From Clostridium sp. DL-VIII (GTDB lineage Bacteria > Bacillota > Clostridia > Clostridiales > Clostridiaceae), in contig NZ_CM001240.1 in the NCBI RefSeq assembly GCF_000230835.1, positions 2,954,779-3,018,778 of the forward strand: DNA of 64,000 bases, in the 5' to 3' direction. The notes below the pieces were generated by a model. That model worked only from the letters and a program-made list of their open reading frames with translations, had not been told where the DNA came from and made no database searches. Shown here piece by piece: positions 1-9,111 of the stretch (the first letter of the stretch is position 1; the number at the start of each line of letters is the position of its first letter). A program made the position numbers and the translations under genes.

Positions 1-1
1 G

Positions 2-901
2 GTTAGCAAAATTTTAGATAAAAATAATTATGATAAGGTAGTATTAGAAAATCACTCTACATTATTTATGGCGTTAAAAAGGAGAGATAATTACAAGAAA
101 TACTCAGATAAATATTATTATCATTTACATAATGAAGTTGCAAATGATTATAATTGCAAAGAAATCATGAGGAATTGTAAAAAAGTGCTTGGAGTAAGCA
201 ATTATATTAACAAAACCTTTGTTAAATTTATAGGTGAGATTGAAAAAAGCAGAATAGATGTATTAAAAAATTGTGTAGATACGGAGAGATTTAATAAGGA
301 GACAAATAAAGAGCTTGCAGTAAGACTAAAAGAAAAATTCTTAATAAAAGAAAATGAGAAAGTTATCATTTTTACTGGCAGATTAAATAAAGAGAAGGGT
401 ATTAGAGAATTATTAATTGCTTTAAAAAAAATCAAGCATGAAAAAGTGAAATTATTAATTGTAGGAAGCTATTATTATGGGAGTGGAATGGTCAGCGATT
501 TTGAAAAAGAACTAAATGAATTGGCAGAAGACAAAAAAGATAAAATAATATTCACAGGTTTTGTTCCACATTACGAGATGCCGGGCATTTATTCAATGGC
601 AGATATAGTCATAGTTCCATCAATTTGGAATGATCCGGCACCTTTAACCGTTATTGAAGCAATGTCATCAGGGGTACCATTGATTACAACAGCTTCTGGA
701 GGGATATGTGAATATGCAAATGATAAATGTGCAATTATTCTAAAAGTAGATAGTAAATTAGTTGATAATTTAGCAGAAGCAGTTGATAAGATTTTAAATA
801 ATGAAGAGCTTAGAAGAAATATGCAGGAAGCGTGCAGAAAATCAGTATTAAGCTTAAATTTAGATAGGTATTACAAAAATTTTGTTAGTAAAATCATGTG
901 A
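2..901 (+). CDS. Glycosyltransferase family 4, 5'-truncated by window edge
   Basis: The C-terminal part of a GT-B fold glycosyltransferase that transfers an activated sugar during surface-polysaccharide assembly. The reading frame is open to the first base, so an ATG at position 68 is internal and the true start lies outside the window. A Rossmann segment with FTGRLNKEKG and the late motif DPAPLTVIEAMSSG are visible. The latter matches the GT4 E-x7-E nucleotide-sugar motif, with Asp in place of the first Glu. Acceptor and donor cannot be read. It is followed by a second glycosyltransferase and a flippase on the same strand, as in a polysaccharide operon. Confidence 0.85.
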   Translation, partial: VSKILDKNNYDKVVLENHSTLFMALKRRDNYKKYSDKYYYHLHNEVANDYNCKEIMRNCKKVLGVSNYINKTFVKFIGEIEKSRIDVLKNCVDTERFNKETNKELAVRLKEKFLIKENEKVIIFTGRLNKEKGIRELLIALKKIKHEKVKLLIVGSYYYGSGMVSDFEKELNELAEDKKDKIIFTGFVPHYEMPGIYSMADIVIVPSIWNDPAPLTVIEAMSSGVPLITTASGGICEYANDKCAIILKVDSKLVDNLAEAVDKILNNEELRRNMQEACRKSVLSLNLDRYYKNFVSKIM

Positions 902-978
902 ACTATATATGGATAATTATGAATTGGAATAATTTTTGTATGTTCTGTTAAATTAAGAAAGGTAGTTAAAGAAATATT

Positions 979-2148
979 ATGGATAAATTATTATATATAG
1001 AATGTATTTATGGAAATGAACTAGTCGGTGTAAATAATAAAATTAATGCACAGTGTAATGAGTTTTCTAAGCACTATGAAACTACTTTAATATATCCAGA
1101 AGAAAATGATATTTGTATAAAGAATTTCAATAAGCTGGAGTTTGATAGGATTTATGATGCATTAAGAGTAGGAAAACTTAAAAGAAATTATAATTTTAAT
1201 GGAGTTAATAGGCTGATTAAAATTATAAAATTTAATTTATGTATTAGTAAATTATTAGTAAGAGAAAATCCTAGAATTATTTATATTAGAAAATATAATG
1301 CTTTGAATTTTGTTAAGACTTTAAGAAATTTTAAAAGAAAGAATAATAGCATTATTATATACGAGATACCGACGTATCCATATGAATATGAGTTAAAGCT
1401 AAAGAGGAAATATTTATCATATTTAATAAATAAAAAAGTAGATAAGGATATGGAAAAGTTAGCAGATTTAATACCTGTTGTACTCGGACAAGATGTTACG
1501 TTAAATTGTGATAAGTATATTCCAATGTTTAATGGGATAGATATTAAACATATTCATTTTAAAACAAATAATATTTATGAAAAAAATAAAATAAATTTGA
1601 TTGGTATAGCAAACATATCATTTTGGCATGGATATGATCGAGTAATAGAAGGCTTAAAAAATTTTTATTCTGAAAGCACAAAAATTAAAGTGATCTTTAA
1701 CATAGTTGGATGTGGAAAAGAATTAGACAACTTAATAAGTCTTACTGAAAAGTATAAATTAAATGATTATGTATTTTTTCATGGTGAAAAAACAGGAAGA
1801 GATCTAGATAATATAATAGATTATTGTAATATTGGAATAGGAAGTATTGCAAATCACAGAAAAGGACTTAGGAAGGATAGTGCATTGAAAAATAGGGAGT
1901 ATTGTGCAAGAGGGATTCCTTTTGTTATATCATCTAGAGATGAAGCATTCAAAAATTTAAAGTATGTATATAAAATATCTGAAGACGAAACACCTGTAAA
2001 GATAGAAGATTTAATAGAATTTTATAGCAGCATAAAAAATGAAAATTATACAACAGAAATGAGAAACTATGCTGAAAGAAATCTAACATGGGAAACTGTT
2101 ATGGAACCAGTAGTGGAGTCAATTAATAAAAGAATAGTCTATAGGTGA
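979..2148 (+). CDS. Glycosyltransferase, GT-B (GT4-like)
   Basis: 389 aa, a cytoplasmic GT-B type glycosyltransferase probably adding one sugar to a lipid-linked oligosaccharide. The C-terminal half carries the Rossmann segment NLIGIANISFWHGYDRVIEGL, and FHGEKTGRDLDNIID near residue 270. Motifs are weaker than in the preceding gene, so the family is assigned from overall pattern rather than catalytic residues. A modest Shine-Dalgarno (AGAAAGG) precedes the ATG. Only four bases separate its stop from the flippase start, indicating co-translation. Sugar specificity is unknown. Confidence 0.75.
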   Translation: MDKLLYIECIYGNELVGVNNKINAQCNEFSKHYETTLIYPEENDICIKNFNKLEFDRIYDALRVGKLKRNYNFNGVNRLIKIIKFNLCISKLLVRENPRIIYIRKYNALNFVKTLRNFKRKNNSIIIYEIPTYPYEYELKLKRKYLSYLINKKVDKDMEKLADLIPVVLGQDVTLNCDKYIPMFNGIDIKHIHFKTNNIYEKNKINLIGIANISFWHGYDRVIEGLKNFYSESTKIKVIFNIVGCGKELDNLISLTEKYKLNDYVFFHGEKTGRDLDNIIDYCNIGIGSIANHRKGLRKDSALKNREYCARGIPFVISSRDEAFKNLKYVYKISEDETPVKIEDLIEFYSSIKNENYTTEMRNYAERNLTWETVMEPVVESINKRIVYR

Positions 2149-2152
2149 TAAA

Positions 2153-3586
2153 ATGAATATAAACAAGTTACGGAAAGACTTTTTCTGGTATTTTATTGGT
2201 GCCGTAATTCCAATAATATTAAATTTTATAAAGATGCCTATATTTACAAGATATTTTAGTCCAGCTGATTATGGATATTTAACCTTAATAAATACAACGT
2301 ATAGTTATATAAGTTTGTTTACATTTTCTTGGATTATAAGTTGCGTATATAGATATTATATACATGAAAAAAATAACAAGGACTTGAAAAAATTTTATAC
2401 AAATATTATTTTTTTGCTTTTTATAGGCATTATTGCATCAAGTATTTTTACTATAATTTGGATTTTAATTAATGATAATGAGTTAATAAAGGAATTAATA
2501 ATAGCTAATTATATCAATTTAATTTTTGGATCAATAACAAGTATATATTTGGTAACTATTAGATTAGATGGAAGGTCATTTATATGCAATGTATATACTA
2601 CATTAATATCAATTACGAGCTTTGCAATTTTATTTATATTAACCTTTGCATTTAATAATTCGATATCAGCAATTTTAAATTGTAATAACATTGTCAATAT
2701 TGTTTTTGTAATTTTCATAATATACAAGTTTAGGAAAGATTATAAAATAAGTAAAACATATATATCTAAAGAGTTAATTATTAAATTGCTAAAGTATGGT
2801 TTTGCGACTGTTTTTTTCAATATGAGTCTTTTAATTTTAACGTCGGGCGATAGATATGTAATAAAAATATTTTATTCAGTTGATAAGGTTGGAATATATA
2901 ATCAGATATACAATTTATCACAGATAAGTATTGCAGCCATAGTAAATATCTTTTTTAATATAATAAATCAATATGAATTTAAGTTATATGAGGAGGATGC
3001 ATATAATGAAGAAGAATTTTATAGTCTGGTTGCATTATACATAATATGTATAGCACCAATTACAATTTATTTTAGTTTATATGCAAAAGATATAGCTAAT
3101 CTGTTATTAGGTGAAAAATTTGCAATAGGATATAAAATGATGCCATATATTATGGTTACAACATTTTTATATGGGATTGCTGGAATGCATCAGGAGCGTA
3201 TGAAGTTTAAAAATAAATTGAAAAATATTTCAATAAATTTAATTAGTGCAAGTATACTCAATTTGATTTTGAATTTTATATTCGTACCTATTAAAGGATA
3301 TGAAATTGCTGCTGTAACCACATTAATATCATATATCTATTTATATGTAATGAACATTAAACATGACATCTCAAATATAAACAATGTATTAAATGCATTA
3401 AAGAAAAAAATTAATTTAATGACATCCTTTTTTTTGATTTTGTTAGTACAAGTTATTCTTCATTTCTTAGTTAAATTCTATTTTGGTTGTAGTTCTATAG
3501 CTTTTTCTATAATTGAAGGAAGTATATTCTTTATGACTTTGTATGTATATATGTATTTAAAAAATGTGTATTCCTTACAAAAGTAG
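2153..3586 (+). CDS. Wzx-like oligosaccharide flippase
   Basis: 477 aa, almost entirely hydrophobic with about 12-14 predicted membrane helices. It belongs to the polysaccharide transporter (MOP/MVF) superfamily, which moves undecaprenyl-linked repeat units across the membrane. The N-terminus (KDFFWYFIGAVIPIIL, then MPIFTRYFSPADYG) is typical of the family. The ribosome binding site AGGTGAT overlaps the end of the preceding glycosyltransferase gene. Together with the flanking glycosyltransferases it implies a Wzx/Wzy-type pathway. The polymerase is not in this window and may lie upstream of position 1. Confidence 0.85.
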   Translation: MNINKLRKDFFWYFIGAVIPIILNFIKMPIFTRYFSPADYGYLTLINTTYSYISLFTFSWIISCVYRYYIHEKNNKDLKKFYTNIIFLLFIGIIASSIFTIIWILINDNELIKELIIANYINLIFGSITSIYLVTIRLDGRSFICNVYTTLISITSFAILFILTFAFNNSISAILNCNNIVNIVFVIFIIYKFRKDYKISKTYISKELIIKLLKYGFATVFFNMSLLILTSGDRYVIKIFYSVDKVGIYNQIYNLSQISIAAIVNIFFNIINQYEFKLYEEDAYNEEEFYSLVALYIICIAPITIYFSLYAKDIANLLLGEKFAIGYKMMPYIMVTTFLYGIAGMHQERMKFKNKLKNISINLISASILNLILNFIFVPIKGYEIAAVTTLISYIYLYVMNIKHDISNINNVLNALKKKINLMTSFFLILLVQVILHFLVKFYFGCSSIAFSIIEGSIFFMTLYVYMYLKNVYSLQK

Positions 3587-3649
3587 TTAAGATGATGTAG
3601 ATATTAAATTAGTTTAAGATATGTTAATGATAAAAGGTAAGGGTGAAAA

Positions 3650-4654
3650 ATGGTTAATAAAGTTTTATATAGAGAATTGTGCAAATTTGAAAATTCGATT
3701 CCAATTTTTTCTCTTGATTGGTGGATGGATGCGGTTTGTGGAGAAGAAAACTGGGATGTAATATTGGTACAAAAAGGTGGACAAATAATGGCAGCATTAC
3801 CATACTACTTCATTGGAACAAAAAATAATATTAGAATACTTCAGCCCAAATTAACTCAAACCAATGGGATATGGATTAAATATCCTAAAAACCAGAAATA
3901 TTCAACTAGATTATCATACGAAAAGAAGATAATTGAAGAAATAGCTAATAAACTAGAGAAATTACCAATTATCCGTTATGAACAGAACTTTAAATATACT
4001 TTCACTAATTGGCTTTCTCTATATTGGAGAGGTTTTAAACAAACAACAAGATATTCATATGTTATAGAAAATTTGACTGATTTAGATAAAATATTTAAAG
4101 AATTTGATAGTTCTAAAAGGCAAAATATAAGAAAAGCAGAAAAACTTATTAAAGTAAAAGAAGATTTAAATATAGAAGAAGTGTATAGATTGAGTAAGAT
4201 GGCATTTACCAAACAAGGCATTCAAATTCCGTATTCCCTGGAGTTTTTAAAAAGGCTGGATTATGCATGTAACGTGCATAAGAGTAGAAAAATATTTTAT
4301 GCAGAGGACTTTAGTGGGAGAATCATAGCAGCTATATATATAGTTTGGGATGAGGAATCAGCATACTATATAGCTGGTGGCGAAGACCCAGAATTTAAAA
4401 AGAGTCAAGCTATAGTTTTATTAATATGGGAGGCTATTAAATTTTCAAGCAAAAGAACTAATAAATTTGACTTTGAAGGAAGTATGATAAAACCTATAGA
4501 AAGATTTTTTAGTTCTTTTGGAGCCGAGCAAAAGCAATATTTTAATATCAGCAAGGAATATAGAAAGCGAAGCTTGCTATATTTCATAGCAAAGGATGTA
4601 TATTGTCATTATTCATGGATGCAAAAAATTTATAAAGGAATAAGAGGCGGATAG
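3650..4654 (+). CDS. FemAB/GNAT-like acyltransferase
   Basis: 334 aa, resembling the BioF2/FemAB-like GNAT domain proteins common in surface-polysaccharide loci. The N-terminal segment IFSLDWWMDAV, the central FDSSKRQNIRKAEK and the late YYIAGGEDPEFKKSQA followed by FDFEGSM are the recognisable family features. Such proteins transfer acyl or aminoacyl groups to cell-envelope substrates, but the substrate here is unknown. It ends two bases before the TTG start of the deacetylase gene, so the two are probably co-translated. A gap of about 60 bp separates it from the flippase. Confidence 0.7.
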   Translation: MVNKVLYRELCKFENSIPIFSLDWWMDAVCGEENWDVILVQKGGQIMAALPYYFIGTKNNIRILQPKLTQTNGIWIKYPKNQKYSTRLSYEKKIIEEIANKLEKLPIIRYEQNFKYTFTNWLSLYWRGFKQTTRYSYVIENLTDLDKIFKEFDSSKRQNIRKAEKLIKVKEDLNIEEVYRLSKMAFTKQGIQIPYSLEFLKRLDYACNVHKSRKIFYAEDFSGRIIAAIYIVWDEESAYYIAGGEDPEFKKSQAIVLLIWEAIKFSSKRTNKFDFEGSMIKPIERFFSSFGAEQKQYFNISKEYRKRSLLYFIAKDVYCHYSWMQKIYKGIRGG

Positions 4655-4656
4655 AT

Positions 4657-6150
4657 TTGATTTACATTTATAATTCTAATAACAAATTTCAAAAGCAAAT
4701 TGAATATGTATTTATGAATATCTTTAGTTTCCTTGGACTTAAGTATTCATATGAATTTGATAAAAACAGCAGCTTAAAAAGAGATGACATTCTGATAATT
4801 TATGATGAATTGGAGAGTAAGGAGTATTATAAAGATTATGTTCAAAATATTATAACTATAAAGCCAAGTGGTACACTTTTTTCTGAAAGTTATTTGAAGC
4901 GAGATTCTATACCAAGTAAAATTAGAAAATATGAATTCAAAAATGGTCGATGTATATGCGATAATATTATTTCAATATTTAATGACAGAAATGAGTTATA
5001 TATAAAATATAATATAGAAAATAAAAAAATTATAGAGACTAATATAGATATAATTTCAGATATATTTTTTATGTTATCCAGATATGAAGAGGTCGTTAAT
5101 GAAGAAGTATATGAAAATGAGAAATTTAAAAGATTTTCTGCAAGTGAATCAATTATATTTAAAAACAATTTTCTTCATAGGCCTATTGTTAATGAGCATA
5201 TAGAATTACTTTGGAGTTTAATTGATAGCTTTAATCTAGGGTATAAGAAAAAAAAATGGTGGGGAATCAAGGAATTTGCGGCCTGTCTAACTCATGATGT
5301 GGATATGGTAATGAAATTTAATTCTATAAAAAGTATTGTAAAACCAATATTTAAATTAATGGTAAAAAATATTGATATGAATAAAATTTTTTCTATAGTT
5401 GATATATATTTGAGAAATAACTATAGAAAAGATCCTTTTTGGACCTTTGATTATATTATGAATATAGAGAAAAAGTATAGTTTTAAATCTTCATTTTATT
5501 TTATGAGCGGAGGAAATTCGAAATTTGATAATTTTTATAGCATTGAAGATGAAAAAGTTTTAAGGTTAATAAATAATATGGAAAAGAATGGTTTTGAAGC
5601 TGGCTATCATTGTAGCTTTAATAGTTATAATAATTTTAATGTGATGGAAAGGGAAAAGTCTGCAATTGATAAGATATTAAATAATAAAAGTTATGGCTGC
5701 AGACAGCACTTCTTAAGGTTTAGAGCTCCTCTAACTTGGAAACTTCAAGAGAAACTTGGTTTTTTATACGATAGTACTTTAAGTTATGCAGATGCAGAGG
5801 GGTTTAGATGCGGTACATGCATTCCATATAAACCTTATGATTTACTAGAAGATAGAGTTCTTAATATCATCGAAATACCATTAATAGTAATGGATGGAAG
5901 CTTACAAAATCCAGATTATAGAGCATATAGTCCTAAAGAAGGATTAGGTAAAACTAAAAGTTTAATAGAGGTAGTTAAAAAATATAATGGTGTTTTTACA
6001 ATTTTATATCATAATTCTTCATTTGATTATTATAATCATATGTGGGATGGGTGGAAGGAGACTTATGAAGAAACAATGAGTTATTTATGTAAGAGTAATT
6101 GTTATGGAACCAATGGGCGAGAGATTGTAAAAATGCTTAATATTCGATAA
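4657..6150 (+). CDS. Polysaccharide deacetylase family protein
   Basis: 497 aa. The C-terminal half (about 205-470) looks like a carbohydrate esterase 4/NodB fold: CLTHDVDMV supplies the metal-binding Asp pair, EAGYHCSFNSYNN the His motif, and FRAPLTWK the later R-x-P motif. The N-terminal 200 residues match the extra domain often found in front of such domains in polysaccharide loci. It would remove acetyl groups from a glycan. No signal peptide is evident, so the site of action is uncertain. The start is TTG, chosen because GAGGCGG sits just upstream and the gene abuts the previous stop. Confidence 0.75.
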   Translation: MIYIYNSNNKFQKQIEYVFMNIFSFLGLKYSYEFDKNSSLKRDDILIIYDELESKEYYKDYVQNIITIKPSGTLFSESYLKRDSIPSKIRKYEFKNGRCICDNIISIFNDRNELYIKYNIENKKIIETNIDIISDIFFMLSRYEEVVNEEVYENEKFKRFSASESIIFKNNFLHRPIVNEHIELLWSLIDSFNLGYKKKKWWGIKEFAACLTHDVDMVMKFNSIKSIVKPIFKLMVKNIDMNKIFSIVDIYLRNNYRKDPFWTFDYIMNIEKKYSFKSSFYFMSGGNSKFDNFYSIEDEKVLRLINNMEKNGFEAGYHCSFNSYNNFNVMEREKSAIDKILNNKSYGCRQHFLRFRAPLTWKLQEKLGFLYDSTLSYADAEGFRCGTCIPYKPYDLLEDRVLNIIEIPLIVMDGSLQNPDYRAYSPKEGLGKTKSLIEVVKKYNGVFTILYHNSSFDYYNHMWDGWKETYEETMSYLCKSNCYGTNGREIVKMLNIR

Positions 6151-6154
6151 TGAG

Positions 6155-6208
6155 ACCACCATTTTTTATCGTGTTTATGTTTAGATAAATACAACAAAAA
6201 ATGGTGGT
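6155..6208. terminator. Hairpin between convergent genes
   Basis: Perfect 13-bp arms ACCACCATTTTTT / AAAAAATGGTGGT separated by 28 bases, between the convergent deacetylase and LCP genes. The A/T-rich base of the stem suits a bidirectional terminator, although the following T-run is interrupted. Confidence 0.65.
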
Positions 6209-6252
6209 ATTTATTATTTAGGATATAGCACTACAGAAATTAATTTAAATAA

Positions 6253-7284
6253 TCATTCAAAGATAAATTCATGCATTTTTTCAGCAGTAGAATCTTTGTT
6301 AAATACATAATAATAAATTCCATTTATAAGCGTCTCGCTACTATCTTCGTCACATGGAAACCTATCTTGTAATATAGGTTTATTTCTTAAGGAATTTAAA
6401 TTAATTGCAAGTGAGAGTATTTCGGATTTTTCTAAGTTTGTATGAATCGTAGGAAGAAGTTCATCTAAAAGTGAAGGATATTGAGTTAATGGAATAGATT
6501 TTGATTTCTCTAATAATTTATTTAGCACTGTTCTCTGTCTCTCAGTCCTTTTGAAATCTCCTCCTTCTGTATATCGTATTCTACAATAGGCCAGAGCTTG
6601 TGTGCCATCTACAAGATGTTCACCAGCAGTTAAAATATTGGGAGAATTAGTATGATTGAATTTATTTGTATTATATATGGCACTATTAATATATTCAAGT
6701 TCATCACTTGTTAGATTTAATGTAATTCCACCAATATCATCTATTATATTAGGCAATGATGTAAAATTCACGGTAATGAATTTACTTATATTTAATTTGA
6801 AGTTCTCATTAATAGTTTCAAGGGCAAGCTTTGGACCGCCAAAAACATAAGCATGGTTGATTTTGTCTTTATTGTTTTTAGTAGGGATGGTTACATAAGA
6901 ATCTCTTACTAAAGAGCTTAATTTTAATTCTTTATGCTTGTTATCAATTGTTAAAATCATAATACAATCTGAACGTCCAGCAACTCCTTCAGTTTCATCT
7001 ATTCCGAACAAAGCTATATTAGTTATGTCAGAACTAGTTTTTTGAACAAAATTTTCTTCATTGCTTGAAGTAGTATCTCCCTGATTAGAAAAAGTTTCAT
7101 TAATGTCAATATCGGTTTTATTTATTTTGTTTAGATATGTGTTTAATATAATTATAAATCCTATGCTAATAAAGCAAAGTATTAGGATTATGGAAAGAAT
7201 AAATTTTTTTAAAAACCTTGTTTTATTTCTAGTATACTTATTAATTTTTCTGTTAAGCTTTAAATAGTTAAAATTTTTAAACAC
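6253..7284 (-). CDS. LytR-CpsA-Psr (LCP) family glycopolymer transferase
   Basis: 343 aa. A basic cytoplasmic tail is followed by one membrane helix (about residues 28-50) and an extracytoplasmic LCP domain. Recognisable motifs are NIALFGIDETEG, GRSDCIMILTID and LSSLVRDSYV, the last two carrying the Asp/Arg residues that bind the polyprenyl pyrophosphate, and CRIRYTEGGDFKRTERQR. LCP enzymes attach undecaprenyl-linked glycopolymers to peptidoglycan, which fits its place opposite a polysaccharide cluster. The start is GTG with AGGAG ten bases upstream. Confidence 0.9.
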   Translation of the reverse strand: MFKNFNYLKLNRKINKYTRNKTRFLKKFILSIILILCFISIGFIIILNTYLNKINKTDIDINETFSNQGDTTSSNEENFVQKTSSDITNIALFGIDETEGVAGRSDCIMILTIDNKHKELKLSSLVRDSYVTIPTKNNKDKINHAYVFGGPKLALETINENFKLNISKFITVNFTSLPNIIDDIGGITLNLTSDELEYINSAIYNTNKFNHTNSPNILTAGEHLVDGTQALAYCRIRYTEGGDFKRTERQRTVLNKLLEKSKSIPLTQYPSLLDELLPTIHTNLEKSEILSLAINLNSLRNKPILQDRFPCDEDSSETLINGIYYYVFNKDSTAEKMHEFIFE

Positions 7285-7522
7285 AAAATCACACTCCTAA
7301 AGTATGGATATAAAATTATATGCTTTAATTTAAATAAAATGCTATTTAACATAAAAATGCTTTAATTGCTGCATATTACCTTCAAATTATCGATGAGTTC
7401 GAAGGTGATTTTTGCCTAAATGTAGAATGAAAAATAAAAAAATATAGCCAAAAATTAATATAGGAATTATAATTAATAGGTATACTATTATTGATAATAG
7501 ATAGACTTAAGGGGGGCACAAA

Positions 7523-8818
7523 ATGAAAAAAGTAAAAATAGCACTACTAGGATTGGGGAATGTTGGTCGTGGTGTTTGGATGATTTTAAATTCTAATAAA
7601 GAAGAAATCATGAAAAGATGTGGATACGAAGTAGAAGTAGCAAAAGTCCTTGTAAGAGATAAGAATAAGCAAAGAGGAGTAGATATTCCAGATGAACTTG
7701 TGACTACAAATTTCTATGAGATATTAGAAGATGACAGTATCAAGATTGTTGTGGAAGTAATGGGAGGAATTGAGCCGGCAAGAGGTTATATGCTTAAATG
7801 TATGGAGAAGAAGAAGCATATAGTAACTGCAAATAAAATGCTGCTTGCAACTGGTGGAGATGAGCTTTTTGAAAAAGCTGATGATGAAGGAATAATGTTC
7901 AGTTATGAAGCAAGTGTAGCTGGAGGTATACCAATAATAAAAGGAATAGATGAAAGTTTAACTGCTAACAAAATAGAAACCTTATATGGAATTGTCAATG
8001 GCACAACGAATTATATTTTAAGCAAAATGGAGCTTGAAGGCGCTGATTTTGATGATGTTTTAAAAGAAGCACAAGCAAAAGGCTATGCAGAGGCTGATCC
8101 AACATCAGATATAGAAGGATACGATGCACAATATAAATTAGCTATACTTGCGTCATTAGCATTTGGATCAAAAATAGATGTAAAAAATGTATATAGAGAA
8201 GGAATCACTAAAATTGAAGCTGTTGATATGAAATATGCAAGAGAATTTAAAATGGGAATTAAATTGCTTGCAATTGCAAAAGAAACTGATGGTAAAGTAG
8301 AGCTTAGAGTTCATCCAACAATGATTCCTAAGAAGCATCCACTTTCAAATGTTTATGATTCATATAATGCAGTGTTCATACGAGGAAATGCGGTTGGAGA
8401 CTTAATGTTTTATGGAAGAGGCGCTGGTGATCTTCCAACAGGTAGTGCTGTGGTAAGTGATATTGTTTCTATAGTAAGAAATAATGTTGAAACAGAAAAC
8501 CCTAATCCTGTAGTAAAGAATAACTTATGGAAAAGAGAAATCCTAGATATGGGTTCTGTAGAGAGTAAGTATTATATTAGGGCTACTGTATTAGATGAAT
8601 CAGGCGTTCTAGGAGAAATAACAGCAATTCTTGGAAAGAACAATGTAAGTATACGTTCGGTAATTCAAAAAGGTGATGAAGAAGATGGGCAAGTAACAAT
8701 AGTTTTAGTAACTCATAGGACATTTGAAAATTTAATTAATAATGCTATCACAGAAATAAAAAAATTAAAGTCGGTTAATAAAATAGATAATATAATAAGA
8801 ATAGAGGATTTTAAATAG
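7523..8818 (+). CDS. hom: Homoserine dehydrogenase with ACT domain
   Basis: 431 aa, catalysing NAD(P)H-dependent reduction of aspartate semialdehyde to homoserine, the branch point to threonine and methionine. The Rossmann motif GLGNVGRG lies at residues 10-17. The catalytic region includes MGGIEPARGYM, HIVTANKMLLA, GTTNYILSKM and KGYAEADPTSDIEG. Residues about 350-431 form an ACT domain (YYIRATVLDESGVLGEIT), expected for threonine feedback. AAGGGGGG precedes the ATG. The gene stands alone, followed by a terminator; no T-box or riboswitch is visible upstream. Confidence 0.96.
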   Translation: MKKVKIALLGLGNVGRGVWMILNSNKEEIMKRCGYEVEVAKVLVRDKNKQRGVDIPDELVTTNFYEILEDDSIKIVVEVMGGIEPARGYMLKCMEKKKHIVTANKMLLATGGDELFEKADDEGIMFSYEASVAGGIPIIKGIDESLTANKIETLYGIVNGTTNYILSKMELEGADFDDVLKEAQAKGYAEADPTSDIEGYDAQYKLAILASLAFGSKIDVKNVYREGITKIEAVDMKYAREFKMGIKLLAIAKETDGKVELRVHPTMIPKKHPLSNVYDSYNAVFIRGNAVGDLMFYGRGAGDLPTGSAVVSDIVSIVRNNVETENPNPVVKNNLWKREILDMGSVESKYYIRATVLDESGVLGEITAILGKNNVSIRSVIQKGDEEDGQVTIVLVTHRTFENLINNAITEIKKLKSVNKIDNIIRIEDFK

Positions 8819-8863
8819 AAAAAATATTAAATTCTTATTGTAGTAACAAAAAATGAAATAAAA

Positions 8864-8907
8864 AGTACCAATTTCTATAATCCATTAAGAAATTGGTACT
8901 TTATTTT
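8864..8907 (+). terminator. Intrinsic terminator after hom
   Basis: Perfect 13-bp stem AGTACCAATTTCT / AGAAATTGGTACT with an 11-base loop, then TTATTTT, 45 bases after the hom stop. Confidence 0.9.
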
Positions 8908-9111
8908 GTGTCAATTTATGTAATAAATTGAATAAAATAATTTTTGTTGAAAATTAAGTTATATTAAGTTGCAATATGTTATAATTGGAATATAAAGGCA
9001 CAATATTAATGAAATTGCAATTTTTTGATATGATGGGAAATTGTTTTTAATCAATAGGTAGCTATATTTTTGAAAATCCAATTAAAATATATTGAAATGA
9101 GGTCATGGCTA

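Noticed and set aside
7320..7522. T-box or other riboswitch before hom
   Set aside because: No specifier or T-box core motif (TGGNACCGCG-like) and no terminator in the leader.
9070..9111. Upstream TTG start for the hybrid kinase
   Set aside because: It lacks a Shine-Dalgarno sequence, whereas the ATG at 9112 has TGAGGT at eight bases.
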